A DNA stretch of 42,182 nt from Nitrospirota bacterium (GCA_016201865.1 JACQCA010000085.1:1-42182); one strand, 5' to 3'; shown: positions 1 through 6,862, counted from the stretch's first letter. Numbers and translations: made by a program. The notes: generated by a model from the letters alone, not told the origin.

Positions 1-99
1 AACCGCAAACGCCGTCATTCAACCCTCGGTTACACCTCGCCGATCCAGTTTATGGAACACTGGATGCGTGGACAGTATGAAGAAAAACTGGTAGCATGA
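1..99 (+). CDS. IS3-family transposase OrfB, C-terminal fragment
   Basis: Only the last 32 codons are in the window. They begin [11 protein letters not shown] and continue T-S-P-I-Q-F, which matches the highly conserved end of the IS3 OrfB integrase core (the [12 protein letters not shown] block after the catalytic Glu). The frame ends with TGA at 97-99. The protein would be the DDE transposase moving the element. The catalytic residues are outside the window, so activity cannot be judged. Confidence 0.85.
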   Translation, partial: NRKRRHSTLGYTSPIQFMEHWMRGQYEEKLVA

Positions 100-138
100 A
101 CCGCTTGCCTTGGAAGACGAAAAACAGAGGGAACCTCA
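1..138 (+). mobile_element. 3' end of an IS3-family insertion sequence (partial)
   Basis: The window opens inside an IS3-family element, since frame 1 reads as the end of an IS3 OrfB transposase. The right boundary is placed near 137-138 because the minus-strand FGE-domain gene loses its family-like sequence at that point (after AAAGTP, codon 138-140). IS3 ends usually finish in CA and the bases at 137-138 are CA, which fits but is weak evidence. The other end and the target duplication lie outside the window. Confidence 0.65.
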
Positions 139-815
139 GGAGTGCCGGCCGCCGCCATCTGCCACTCGGCATTGGTCAGAAGACGCTTGCCTGATAGCGC
201 ACAGGCCTGTTGTGCCTGAAACCAGGTCACACCGGATGAAGGTAAAACAGCCTGTTTGGAGACGGCATAAACCGCCGCAGTCCAGTTGCCGTTTGCCGGG
301 AAAGTCCCGGGATAGGCGTTCTGGCCGGCAAATACTCCATAGGGCGTACCGGTGCCATCGGCAGCGGACCAGATACTCGCCTCGTATTTGTCCACACACA
401 ACGGTCCGACTTTGACCATCACGTCATTGGCGCTGTTTCCCACGCAGGAAGTCCCGGTGAAGAACTTATCCCGCACTTGATCCCCCGTGTCCGGAGAGCC
501 GGCGGGACCTTGGGGACCGGTCGGACCGGTTGTACCGGTGGCACCAGTCGGACCGGCAGGACCCGATAGACCCGTTGCGCCAGTGGCTCCTGTTGCGCCG
601 GTAGCGCCAGTCGGACCCGCCGGAATCGAATCAATCGCCGTGGCCAGTGCGCTAAAATTCGCATTCACTTCGGCCGCCTTGGCGGTCGTCCCGGTCGTGA
701 AGGTGTTCGGCACCGTCGTCGCCGCATAGGCATCAATGGCGATGCCGACCACCACAAAGGCAAGCAGGCCGATGGTCTCGACCATCGAAAAGCGTTTCTT
801 GAATATCCGTCTCAT
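30..815 (-). CDS. Exported collagen-like protein with FGE-sulfatase (SUMF1-like) domain, truncated by IS
   Basis: The start ATG at 813-815 has an AAAAAGGAGAT Shine-Dalgarno. Residues 1-31 form a basic N-terminus and hydrophobic segment ending in AYA, a likely signal or anchor. Residues 67-107 are about 13 Gly-X-Y triplets rich in GAT and GPT. Residues ~138-226 look like the start of a formylglycine-generating-enzyme / SUMF1-type fold ([10 protein letters not shown], then [11 protein letters not shown] and [13 protein letters not shown]). After P226 the similarity stops, and the remaining 35 residues read through the IS3 end, so the gene has lost the rest of the domain. In bacteria this fold is often used as a surface or lectin-like module rather than as a true FGE. 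The intact protein was probably exported and extracellular. The truncated product may still be made but is unlikely to fold fully. Confidence 0.75.
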   Translation of the reverse strand: MRRIFKKRFSMVETIGLLAFVVVGIAIDAYAATTVPNTFTTGTTAKAAEVNANFSALATAIDSIPAGPTGATGATGATGATGLSGPAGPTGATGTTGPTGPQGPAGSPDTGDQVRDKFFTGTSCVGNSANDVMVKVGPLCVDKYEASIWSAADGTGTPYGVFAGQNAYPGTFPANGNWTAAVYAVSKQAVLPSSGVTWFQAQQACALSGKRLLTNAEWQMAAAGTPEVPSVFRLPRQAVHATSFSSYCPRIQCSINWIGEV

Positions 816-830
816 GGTTGATCTCCTTTT

Positions 831-872
831 TCGTTATTCGTTATTCGTTGTTCGTTAAACGTTAATCGTGAG
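831..872. repeat. Degenerate 7-bp tandem repeat upstream of the collagen-like gene
   Basis: Six consecutive heptamers of the form TCGTTAT occupy 831-872. Their variants in order are TCGTTAT, TCGTTAT, TCGTTGT, TCGTTAA, ACGTTAA and TCGTGAG. On the minus strand they lie just 5' of the Shine-Dalgarno of the collagen-like gene. They overlap the last few bases of the upstream small lipoprotein gene only beyond its stop region. A role in expression is possible but not shown. Confidence 0.6.
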
Positions 873-874
873 TT

Positions 875-1033
875 TTATCCCCACTTCCCCTGATCCCAAC
901 CCATCTGATCCCAGGTGGAGCCTTCGGCCGGATTGGGCGACGCCGCTCCACCTCCTCCACCGCCATGACCGCAGCCGGCCAGAAGCCCGGCGCAGAACAC
1001 AAGAAGGAGCAGAAATGGTTTAAGTCGTTTCAT
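875..1033 (-). CDS. Small lipoprotein, 52 aa
   Basis: This gene is short. It begins MKRLKPFLLLL and has a lipobox LLAGC with Cys21, so it should be lipid-anchored in the envelope. After the Cys come a run of six Gly following GH, then AASPNPAEGSTWDQ, and the protein ends at residue 52 with TAA. I chose the ATG at 1031-1033 because an AAAGGGGGTG Shine-Dalgarno sits about 8 nt upstream; an ATG two codons earlier is too close to it. It lies upstream of the collagen-like gene on the same strand, so the two are probably co-transcribed. No function can be assigned. Confidence 0.6.
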   Translation of the reverse strand: MKRLKPFLLLLVFCAGLLAGCGHGGGGGGAASPNPAEGSTWDQMGWDQGKWG

Positions 1034-1061
1034 TCGCATCACCCCCTTTCACATAGAAATA

Positions 1062-1160
1062 AAAAAGCCCGCCTCGGCCCATGTCTATGAAACACGGACG
1101 CAAAGCAGGCTAAGCGTCTACCGAAAATTAAAAAGTCTATATGGAAAGGGCGGGTTCTTT
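1062..1160. ncRNA. Candidate structured RNA / terminator between apt and lipoprotein gene
   Basis: Two readings are possible. On the minus strand, GCCTGC (plus 1110-1115) can pair with GCGGGC (plus 1068-1073), which is followed directly by six T; this would work as an intrinsic terminator after apt or as an attenuator before the lipoprotein gene. On the plus strand the segment has a CCATGT...ACACGG hairpin followed by ACGCAAAGC, which resembles the core of c-di-GMP-I (GEMM) riboswitches. The rest of that fold, including the GCAAA strand and the long P2 arm, is missing or unclear, and no plus-strand gene follows. The assignment is therefore tentative. Confidence 0.3.
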
Positions 1161-1223
1161 GAGTGATTGAGTGAGTGCAACATGGAAGCCTTTATGCTAC
1201 CAAAGAGGCGATGGAGGAGTAGC

Positions 1224-1772
1224 TTAATACTGAATGAGGGACAGAATATCGTAGCCCTTTAATTTATCGCGGCCCTTTAACTCGGTCAGCTCCACCAGAA
1301 AAGCCAGTCCACAAATCTCCCCGCCCAGCCGCTTGACCAGATCCACCGCCGCGGCTATGGTGCCGCCCGTCGCCAGGAGGTCGTCCACCAGAAGAACGCG
1401 CTCGCCTCGCGCAATCGCATCCTGATGCACGGCGATCGTGCTGTTGCCGTATTCAAGCGAATAGGTCGATTCATACACGTCCGCCGGCAACTTTCCCGGT
1501 TTGCGGATCGGCACAAATCCCGCCGAAAGCTGCAGCGCCAGCGGCGCGCCGAAGATAAAGCCGCGGGCCTCGACGGCCACCACCTTCTCAATGCCAGCGT
1601 CTTTGTACGGAAAGGCCAGCTCCCCCAAAATCGTGGAGAAGGCTTTCGGGTTTTTGAGCAGGGTCGTAATATCGTAGAAAAGAATCCCTTTCTTGGGAAA
1701 GTCCGGGATTTCGCGAATCGCCGTTTTCAGATGGTTCAGCTTTCCTTCACGATGCGGGCGCGCGGGATTCAT
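1224..1772 (-). CDS. apt: Adenine phosphoribosyltransferase
   Basis: This enzyme converts adenine and PRPP to AMP plus pyrophosphate in cytosolic purine salvage. The 182-aa length is normal for the family. The N-terminal block LKTAIREIPDFPKKGILFYDI is family-typical, and the PRPP-binding loop VLLVDDLLATGGT is intact, as is the upstream VEARGFIFGAPLA segment. The ATG at 1770-1772 overlaps the TAA of the sigma-factor gene by one base (TAATG), which implies translational coupling. The first dozen residues are longer than in some homologues, so a slightly later start is possible. Confidence 0.95.
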   Translation of the reverse strand: MNPARPHREGKLNHLKTAIREIPDFPKKGILFYDITTLLKNPKAFSTILGELAFPYKDAGIEKVVAVEARGFIFGAPLALQLSAGFVPIRKPGKLPADVYESTYSLEYGNSTIAVHQDAIARGERVLLVDDLLATGGTIAAAVDLVKRLGGEICGLAFLVELTELKGRDKLKGYDILSLIQY

Positions 1773-2728
1773 TACAGGATCTCCTCCGGTTTAATCGTCT
1801 TCTCATCAATGATCGCGCGAAGCTTGGTGATGGCCGCGTGTTCGATCTGCCGCACCCGCTCCCGCGTCAGCCCAAAGGTCTGACCGATCTCCTCCAACGT
1901 GTGCGACATCTCGCCGGAAAGGCCGAAACGCAAAATGATCACTTTCCGTTCGTTCTCTTTGAGTGTTTCGAGCCATTTTTCGATCTCCTCCCGGTTGCGG
2001 ATGCCGATGGTCATCACGGAGGGCGAGATCTGCGCCGTGTCCTCGATGATGTCCTTCAACGAGGTATCGGGCCGACCCCCGATCGGGCTGTCCAGGGAAT
2101 AGGTCTTTCGGATGAGTTGCTGGGTGTCCCGGACCTCCTTTTCCTTCGAATGCATCCGGCGGGCCACCTCCTTGACCGTGGGCTCGCGACCCAGCTCCTG
2201 CATTAATTCTTCGACGGCTCCCAGGTAATGGTTCAGCTTCTCCACCACATGAACCGGAAGCCGAATCATCTTGCCTTGATTGATGATCGCCCGTTCGATC
2301 GCCTGCCGGATCCACCAGGAGGCATACGTGCTGAACTTAAAACCGCGCTTGTAATCGAACTTTTCAACGGCGCGGATCAATCCGATGTTTCCTTCTTCAA
2401 TAATGTCCGAAAACGACAAACCGCGGTTGATGTATCGTTTGCCGATGCTCACCACCAACCGCAGGTTGGACTCGATCATCTGCTGGCGGGCATCTTCATC
2501 GCCGTGCTCCTGGATGCGTCGCCCGAGGTGCTGCTCCTGTTCAAAGGTGAGCAGCACCGATTTGCGGATCTCCTTGAGATAGCTCTTGACGGCATCCATC
2601 GCCTCGGCCGGCTCGGCCTTTTCTTCCGGTTCCTCCTCGCGCAGATTACCATCCAAGGCGGCTTCGGGAGACTCGGCCTCGTCGTCCAATGGAACGGGCT
2701 TATCCCCGTCGTCCGAATGGCTGATCAT
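1772..2728 (-). CDS. Sigma-70 family RNA polymerase sigma factor, RpoS/RpoD type (group 1/2)
   Basis: This subunit directs RNA polymerase to promoters. The protein has 318 aa. It carries an acidic N-terminus (1-45), region 1.2 (~48-75), and region 2 (~87-157) with [31 protein letters not shown] and [13 protein letters not shown]. Region 3 follows (~165-240), then region 4 (~250-305) ending in the helix-turn-helix [22 protein letters not shown]. It lacks a large region 1.1, and its length resembles RpoS better than housekeeping RpoD (usually over 500 aa). I would call it a stationary-phase or group 2 sigma factor, but phylogeny is needed to choose. It is followed by apt with a 1-nt overlap and preceded by acyP 24 bp upstream. 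Confidence 0.9.
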   Translation of the reverse strand: MISHSDDGDKPVPLDDEAESPEAALDGNLREEEPEEKAEPAEAMDAVKSYLKEIRKSVLLTFEQEQHLGRRIQEHGDEDARQQMIESNLRLVVSIGKRYINRGLSFSDIIEEGNIGLIRAVEKFDYKRGFKFSTYASWWIRQAIERAIINQGKMIRLPVHVVEKLNHYLGAVEELMQELGREPTVKEVARRMHSKEKEVRDTQQLIRKTYSLDSPIGGRPDTSLKDIIEDTAQISPSVMTIGIRNREEIEKWLETLKENERKVIILRFGLSGEMSHTLEEIGQTFGLTRERVRQIEHAAITKLRAIIDEKTIKPEEIL

Positions 2729-2752
2729 CGTGAAGACCCCACGGCGTCACCG

Positions 2753-3034
2753 TTATTCCGCATACCGGATTGAAAAATTCTTAAACCGCCCTTCCGCCGG
2801 CCTCCAGACCGTCTGAAGATCTTCGACCTGAGCGCGCGGCGGGCCCTTCCGAAGCTGTTCGATCAAGGTCTCAATGACCTCCCGATCGCCCTCGGTCACC
2901 ACCTCAACGCGGCCGTCGGGAAGATTCCGGCAGAAACCGGTGAGGCCCAACCGTTCCGCGGCGTCCTGAGTAAACGCACGGTAATAGACCCCTTGCACCC
3001 GACCGCTGACAAGAATCTTCGCACGGACCGACAT
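2753..3034 (-). CDS. acyP: Acylphosphatase
   Basis: This small cytosolic enzyme hydrolyses acyl phosphates. The 93-aa length is typical. The signature GRVQGVYYRAFTQ carries the expected phosphate-binding Arg (R19), and GFCRNLPDGRVEV carries the catalytic Asn (N37). Their spacing of 18 residues matches the family. The gene lies downstream of tRNA-Pro and a repeat element, and upstream of the sigma-factor gene, all on the minus strand. No separate promoter is visible. Confidence 0.93.
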   Translation of the reverse strand: MSVRAKILVSGRVQGVYYRAFTQDAAERLGLTGFCRNLPDGRVEVVTEGDREVIETLIEQLRKGPPRAQVEDLQTVWRPAEGRFKNFSIRYAE

Positions 3035-3065
3035 CTAAAACCCGCGGCAAACCCGAGGGAGCCAC

Positions 3066-3140
3066 CCAGCGAGCAAAGCGAGCGAGAGGGGGAGGCTCCA
3101 TCCGGCTTCGCCGGTGGAGGGGGCGACGTGAGCCCCTATA
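3066..3140 (-). repeat. Interspersed palindromic repeat, family A copy 1
   Basis: In minus orientation this reads TATAGGGGCTCACGTCGCCC, then a CTCCA-CCGGC hairpin with its mirrored half ending TGGAG, then CTCCCCCTCTCGCTCGC and a further CGCTCGC. Related copies are at 10060-10138, 37721-37919 and 40382-40455. This copy ends 3 bp from the 3' CCA of tRNA-Pro. The three hairpin-forming blocks resemble REP/BIME-type elements. Confidence 0.8.
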
Positions 3141-3143
3141 AAT

Positions 3144-3220
3144 TGGTCGGGGCGCGCGGATTTGAACCGCGGACATCCAGCTCCCGAAGCTGGCGCGCTA
3201 CCGGGCTGCGCTACGCCCCG
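3144..3220 (-). tRNA. tRNA-Pro (anticodon CGG)
   Basis: The acceptor stem CGGGGCG / CGCCCCG, the anticodon stem CCAGC / GCTGG with 7-nt loop TTCGGGA (anticodon CGG), the T-loop TTCAAAT and an encoded 3' CCA (plus TGG at 3144-3146) are all visible. The total length is 77 nt. The first 10 nt of the tRNA (3211-3220) are also the last 10 nt of the ald reading frame. The tRNA is most likely cut out of the ald transcript. Confidence 0.95.
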
Positions 3221-4326
3221 ATGAATTTCGGATTTTCGTATTTCATCCCATGCGCTTCGGCCACGCCCGGATGCGTGACCTTTCCTTGATAAACATTCAG
3301 CCCTTTGGACAGCGCCGAGTCATGGCGACAGGCCTTCAACACCCCTTCGTCCGCCACTTTTAATATATAGGGAAGCGTGACATTGCCCAACGCCGCCGTC
3401 GCCGTTCTTGGAAAGGCCCCCGGCATATTCGCGACGCAATAATGGATCACGCCATCCACCACGTAAACCGGATCCGAGTGCGTGGTCGGTCGAGAGGTCT
3501 CGATGCAGCCGCCCTGGTCGACGGACACATCAATGATGACGGAACCCTTCCGCATCCCGGCCACTAAATGCCGGCCGATGAGCTTCGGGGCCTTGGCCCC
3601 GGTCACCAGCACCGCGCCGATCACCAGATCCGCGCTTAAGACCGCCTGCTCGATCAAGTCCGGCCTCGAAACCCGCAGTACGATCTTCCCGCCGACCGCC
3701 GCCTCTAAATTTTGGATGCGGTCCGTTTCCCGATGGAATAGAGTGACCTGGCCGCTCAGCCCCACCGCCATTTGAGCGGCGTTTGTTCCGACCGTCCCGC
3801 CGCCCAAGATCACCACGCGGGCCGGCGGCACGCCCGGAATACCCGGAAGAAGCACGCCGCTTCCGCCGTGGATCTTCTGCAGATAGAAGGCGCCCATCAG
3901 GACCGACATCCGACCGGCGATCGCGCTCATCGGCTTAAGCACCGGAAGCGATCCGTCCGGCAACTGGATCGTCTCGTAGGCGATCGCGGCGATCTCCCGT
4001 TCGAGAAGCGCCTCGGTCAACGACCGATCGGCCGCAAGATGCAGAAAGGTAAAAAGCGTCTGGCCCTTTTGAAACAGGGGATATTCCGAAGCCAGGGGCT
4101 CCTTGACCTTTACAATCAATTCGGCCTCGCCGAACAACCGCGCACGGTCGTTGACGATTTTCGCGCCGGCCGCAAGATAGGCCTGATCGGAGTAACCGCC
4201 ACCTTCGCCGGCGCCGGACTCCACCAAGACCCGATGGTCCGACCGGACGACGGTGCCGGCCGCCTCCGGCGTCATTGAGACGCGGTATTCGTGGTCCTTG
4301 ATCTCTTTGGGAACCGCAATGATCAT
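3211..4326 (-). CDS. ald: Alanine dehydrogenase
   Basis: This enzyme interconverts L-alanine and pyruvate plus ammonia using NAD(H), in the cytosol. The 371-aa length matches the family (~370). Catalytic and substrate residues sit at the positions known in characterised Ald proteins: R15, K75 and H96. A Rossmann motif GGGTVGTNAAQMAVG lies at ~175-188. Motifs IIDVSVDQGGCIETSRPT and NMPGAFPRTAT are also typical. The promoter is TTGACA-18-TATTCT at 4339-4368, whose predicted start point is only about 5-6 nt before the ATG, with no Shine-Dalgarno, so the mRNA should be nearly leaderless. The stop codon (3211-3213) lies inside tRNA-Pro. Confidence 0.95.
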   Translation of the reverse strand: MIIAVPKEIKDHEYRVSMTPEAAGTVVRSDHRVLVESGAGEGGGYSDQAYLAAGAKIVNDRARLFGEAELIVKVKEPLASEYPLFQKGQTLFTFLHLAADRSLTEALLEREIAAIAYETIQLPDGSLPVLKPMSAIAGRMSVLMGAFYLQKIHGGSGVLLPGIPGVPPARVVILGGGTVGTNAAQMAVGLSGQVTLFHRETDRIQNLEAAVGGKIVLRVSRPDLIEQAVLSADLVIGAVLVTGAKAPKLIGRHLVAGMRKGSVIIDVSVDQGGCIETSRPTTHSDPVYVVDGVIHYCVANMPGAFPRTATAALGNVTLPYILKVADEGVLKACRHDSALSKGLNVYQGKVTHPGVAEAHGMKYENPKFIGA

Positions 4327-4338
4327 GAACGGGAAGTG

Positions 4339-4368
4339 AGAATATCAGGATCGGGCGGCAAATGTCAA
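4339..4368 (-). promoter_or_regulatory. Sigma-70 promoter of ald / tRNA-Pro
   Basis: The -35 TTGACA is at 4363-4368, the spacer is 18 bp and the -10 TATTCT is at 4339-4344, read on the minus strand. The -10 ends 12 nt before the ald ATG. Confidence 0.65.
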
Positions 4369-4387
4369 TGAAACGCTTGGACCCGGA

Positions 4388-4413
4388 GGGGGCAGATTTG
4401 AAATCTGTCCCCC
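4388..4413. repeat. Short palindrome, family B copy 1
   Basis: GGGGGCAGATTT faces its mirrored half AAATCTGTCCCCC across a single G, with one bulged T. It starts about 10 bp after the stop of the 4424 gene. Similar palindromes occur at 20963-20985 and 30778-30804, each just 3' of a minus-strand gene. There is no T tract, so it is not a classic terminator. Confidence 0.75.
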
Positions 4414-4423
4414 GTCCGACATG

Positions 4424-4771
4424 CTAAGGGGACGTCACCCGGATCTGGTAGCCGCCGTAAACGCCGGCCGAAGGCGGGGCGGAGGGAGAGCGTCTCACGC
4501 GAACATAGTAGGTGCCGCTTGTCGAGGGCGTGAAGACGATTTTGGAAGACAGGGTCGTTGCATCATTCGGGGGACAGTTGCTGACCTGCGCGATCGGATT
4601 CACGCCGCAGATGCTGCTGTAGGTCACCCCGTTGATGTTGTCGTTGGTCACCAGAGGAGGCGCCGCACCGCTATGATGACTTCCGCTCCCACAACCCTGA
4701 AGCGTCAGTCCGACAACTCCGATCATGGAAAGACTCATCACAAGCATCGAACAGGCTCGCCGTCTTCTCAT
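4424..4771 (-). CDS. Lipoprotein carrying the second half of a PPC-like domain
   Basis: This is a 115-aa protein. Its arginine-rich start, hydrophobic stretch and LTLQGC with Cys27 look like a lipoprotein signal. The C-terminal part (~70-115) reads DATTLSSKIVFTPSTSGTYYV, then a VRVRR and a final YQIRVTSP. That is the second half of a bacterial pre-peptidase C-terminal (PPC) beta domain. The first half of such a domain ends the upstream metalloprotease. The ATG overlaps that gene's TGA (ATGA), so translation is coupled. It probably sits on the outer face of the envelope. Function is unknown. Confidence 0.65.
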   Translation of the reverse strand: MRRRRACSMLVMSLSMIGVVGLTLQGCGSGSHHSGAAPPLVTNDNINGVTYSSICGVNPIAQVSNCPPNDATTLSSKIVFTPSTSGTYYVRVRRSPSAPPSAGVYGGYQIRVTSP

Positions 4772-6234
4772 GGTTGACCCCCCTCGATGAGCCCCGTGTT
4801 GTCTGTTGCTCTTTGACTTTTCGCCACAACATTCCCATTGCCGTCCAGCACCTCGATGAAGGTATCGGCCCCGTTGGTGAGGCCTGATGTCTCGATGGTA
4901 TAAGTCGTTCCGGCCGCGGCCGGGAAGCTCACCTGATCCGTATCCCCGGCCGGGTACAGGGTATGGGTCTGAGGCGCGACGTTGACTGCGATGGGCACGG
5001 CCGTCGCCGCCGTATCATCCGGCTCAAAACCGTCCACCGCAAGCGCCATCTTCCGGTCGGCCACCAAGACCGCCATTTCGGCCGGTGATCCATGATTGGC
5101 GGTCGCGCAGACCGGACAATTGAACCAGCCGTCCCAGAAATCCTCAAAGCTCACGTTCGTAATGCCGCAGGCGGCGCAGGTGAAATAGTGGGCGATCACA
5201 TCCCAGATGGGCGTCATACCGGCCGAGACGGCGTCCGTCCCGGCAACGTTGGCATAGCTCTCGAACGGTGTGGTATCGAAGATGTCCCACAAGGCGGCCG
5301 CGACTGAGATTTCATTCGTCGTATAAACGGCATCTGTCGGCAGCGTGGGAAGCGTGACCGAGCTTAGATCTTCAAGATTGAAGGAAAGGCTGGCCGCCGA
5401 ACCGACCGTGTCCACGTATAAGGGATCATTCCGCGCGGCGCTCGAGAAGAAATCGCCCCAGCCCTCCGACCAGGAAAGACGGATATCCTGGGTGTTGTCG
5501 TTTAAATAATGGATTCCGTCGGGGGAGTCGTCGCGGGAATAGACCGAAGCCGCGAAATGACCGAACTCGTGGGTGAGAACGGCATCGTCATATTCATCCG
5601 TATCGCCGTCGGTGCATCCGCCCAGCACATGAATCGAATGATCGGCCGGATCAAAGTAGGTCCCGTCGCAGGAGCCGGCGGACCAGAAAACCGTCAACGG
5701 CGGCAGCGCCGCGGCCGTCAAGCTGTTGACGAACTCGGCCGCGGAGATCATCACATCTAAAAGATTGAATGCGCCTCCCCCGTTCGTCGTCGTCGCCGTG
5801 AGATCCCGGGTAAAGGTCATTCCCGTTGAGTCATCGATCGGAGGTGAGGTAACGGAATAGAGAGAGCTGGAAGGGTTTAAGATCTGAACCTGACCGGCGG
5901 CGATGATCGTGCCGGCCAGCACCCGTATATACACAACGGCCGGGCCGGTGTTCGTGAAGGTCACACTGTAATAGCCGTTGACATCACTCGCGTCGGCGGC
6001 GTTTAAAACCACGGCATCCGAGTTTCTTACAACCTGGACCGTGGCAAAACGGATCGGCTTTTTCGGCAGCGCGCCGGTGAATCCGTTTTTGTCGAAGGCC
6101 TTGTCTTCATACTGGAGGAGTCCCGTGACCGTCACCAGGGAGCCGGTGCCGCCACTACCCGGAAGGATTATGAGAGCAGCCATGAACAGAACGAGAAAGC
6201 GGGCGATTCGAGCAGATACGAACCGGCCGCGCAT
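4768..6234 (-). CDS. Exported zinc metalloprotease-like protein with truncated PPC domain
   Basis: I place the start at 6234 because GGAGAGAA precedes that ATG; a longer frame runs from 6273 (501 aa; residue numbers here use the long form). A signal segment lies at ~23-45, then an Ig or carboxypeptidase-regulatory-like domain (~48-120) and a zincin core with HEFGH at 235-239. About 30 residues later comes SEGWGDFF, resembling the third-ligand motif of gluzincins such as fungalysin (EGWSDFF). From ~415 the protein has the first half of a PPC domain (DGFEPDDTAATA, then FIEVLDGNGNVVAKS) and stops there. It lies downstream of the T2SS operon, so it is a likely secreted substrate. Specificity is unknown. 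Confidence 0.75.
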   Translation of the reverse strand: MRGRFVSARIARFLVLFMAALIILPGSGGTGSLVTVTGLLQYEDKAFDKNGFTGALPKKPIRFATVQVVRNSDAVVLNAADASDVNGYYSVTFTNTGPAVVYIRVLAGTIIAAGQVQILNPSSSLYSVTSPPIDDSTGMTFTRDLTATTTNGGGAFNLLDVMISAAEFVNSLTAAALPPLTVFWSAGSCDGTYFDPADHSIHVLGGCTDGDTDEYDDAVLTHEFGHFAASVYSRDDSPDGIHYLNDNTQDIRLSWSEGWGDFFSSAARNDPLYVDTVGSAASLSFNLEDLSSVTLPTLPTDAVYTTNEISVAAALWDIFDTTPFESYANVAGTDAVSAGMTPIWDVIAHYFTCAACGITNVSFEDFWDGWFNCPVCATANHGSPAEMAVLVADRKMALAVDGFEPDDTAATAVPIAVNVAPQTHTLYPAGDTDQVSFPAAAGTTYTIETSGLTNGADTFIEVLDGNGNVVAKSQRATDNTGLIEGGQP

Positions 6235-6288
6235 TTCTCTCCATTGCAAATGACCGCTCATCAATCGGATCATCCGGGCTTGTCCTGT

Positions 6289-6807
6289 TTATTTGACCAT
6301 TGGATCGCTTGGAAGCGGGATCTCAAGGATTGATTGCCCGCCGGGGCCCGGCCGCTCGCGCAAGCGAGACTTCGGTTTGGTGGGGTTCAGATCGAGCGTC
6401 AGAACGGCAAGACGGCTGACCTGAGCCCCGTTCGGCAGCGTCAGCGTGGCCTTTCCCTTCACTTCGATCTGAGGGATTGAAGGATTGACCGGCTCCGGCC
6501 GGACGGTCATCGTCACGGTGTGACTTTCCTCCTTGGCCAGCGTCCCGGTCCAGACCGTCTCGCCGTTGACGAGCCGCATTCCTTCCGGCAGCACCGCAAC
6601 GACCGTCACCGATTCAGGCTGGACCAGCGGCGTGACGGTCAATGTGATCGTCATCTCGGACCCGACCGCAACCGGGCCTTCCGCGCCGAACTGCAACCGG
6701 ATCGGAACCTGAGGTTTCCCGATCACACCGCCGTCGCCGGCGACGGCATCGACCGAGGCCGTCGCAACGATCGCAAGCAGCAGAAAATAGAATCTCATGA
6801 CATCCAT
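6289..6807 (-). CDS. Exported hypothetical protein with DUF11/Ig-like beta domain
   Basis: This is a 172-aa protein. Residues 1-24 are a signal peptide (MDVMRFYFLLLAIVATA, cleavage near VAG). Residues ~45-140 alternate like a beta-sandwich: MTITLTVTPL, VTVVAVLPEGM, SHTVTMTVRPE and GKATLTLPNGA, similar to DUF11/CARDB-type domains. The C-terminus is basic then Gly/Pro-rich. An AAAGGA Shine-Dalgarno precedes the ATG. The gene starts just after gspK, with a CRP-like palindrome and a TATTAT -10-like box in its upstream region, and it is followed 15-55 bp later by the metalloprotease gene. A role as partner or chaperone of that protease is only a guess. Confidence 0.6.
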   Translation of the reverse strand: MDVMRFYFLLLAIVATASVDAVAGDGGVIGKPQVPIRLQFGAEGPVAVGSEMTITLTVTPLVQPESVTVVAVLPEGMRLVNGETVWTGTLAKEESHTVTMTVRPEPVNPSIPQIEVKGKATLTLPNGAQVSRLAVLTLDLNPTKPKSRLRERPGPGGQSILEIPLPSDPMVK

Positions 6808-6862
6808 TGATCAATCCTTTCGTTGGGTCTGATTTAAGAACTGCATAATAACATACCATATT

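Noticed and set aside
560-615. Short repeated units that might look like a CRISPR array
   Set aside because: The units are 9-18 bp codon repeats of GAT/GPT triplets with no spacers; they encode the collagen-like segment.
487-729. Plus-strand frame rich in Gly/Pro/Val opposite the collagen-like gene
   Set aside because: It is the antisense shadow of the Gly-X-Y repeat; the minus strand has the start, Shine-Dalgarno and signal peptide.
1062-1160. Confident c-di-GMP-I riboswitch call
   Set aside because: Only the ACGCAAAGC core and one hairpin match; the other conserved strands are not visible and there is no downstream plus-strand gene.
4768-4771. Possible frameshift joining the protease and the lipoprotein into one PPC protein
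   Set aside because: The downstream gene has its own ATG, lipoprotein-like signal and Cys27, so a simple frameshift would place a signal peptide inside the domain. Kept as a split-domain finding instead.
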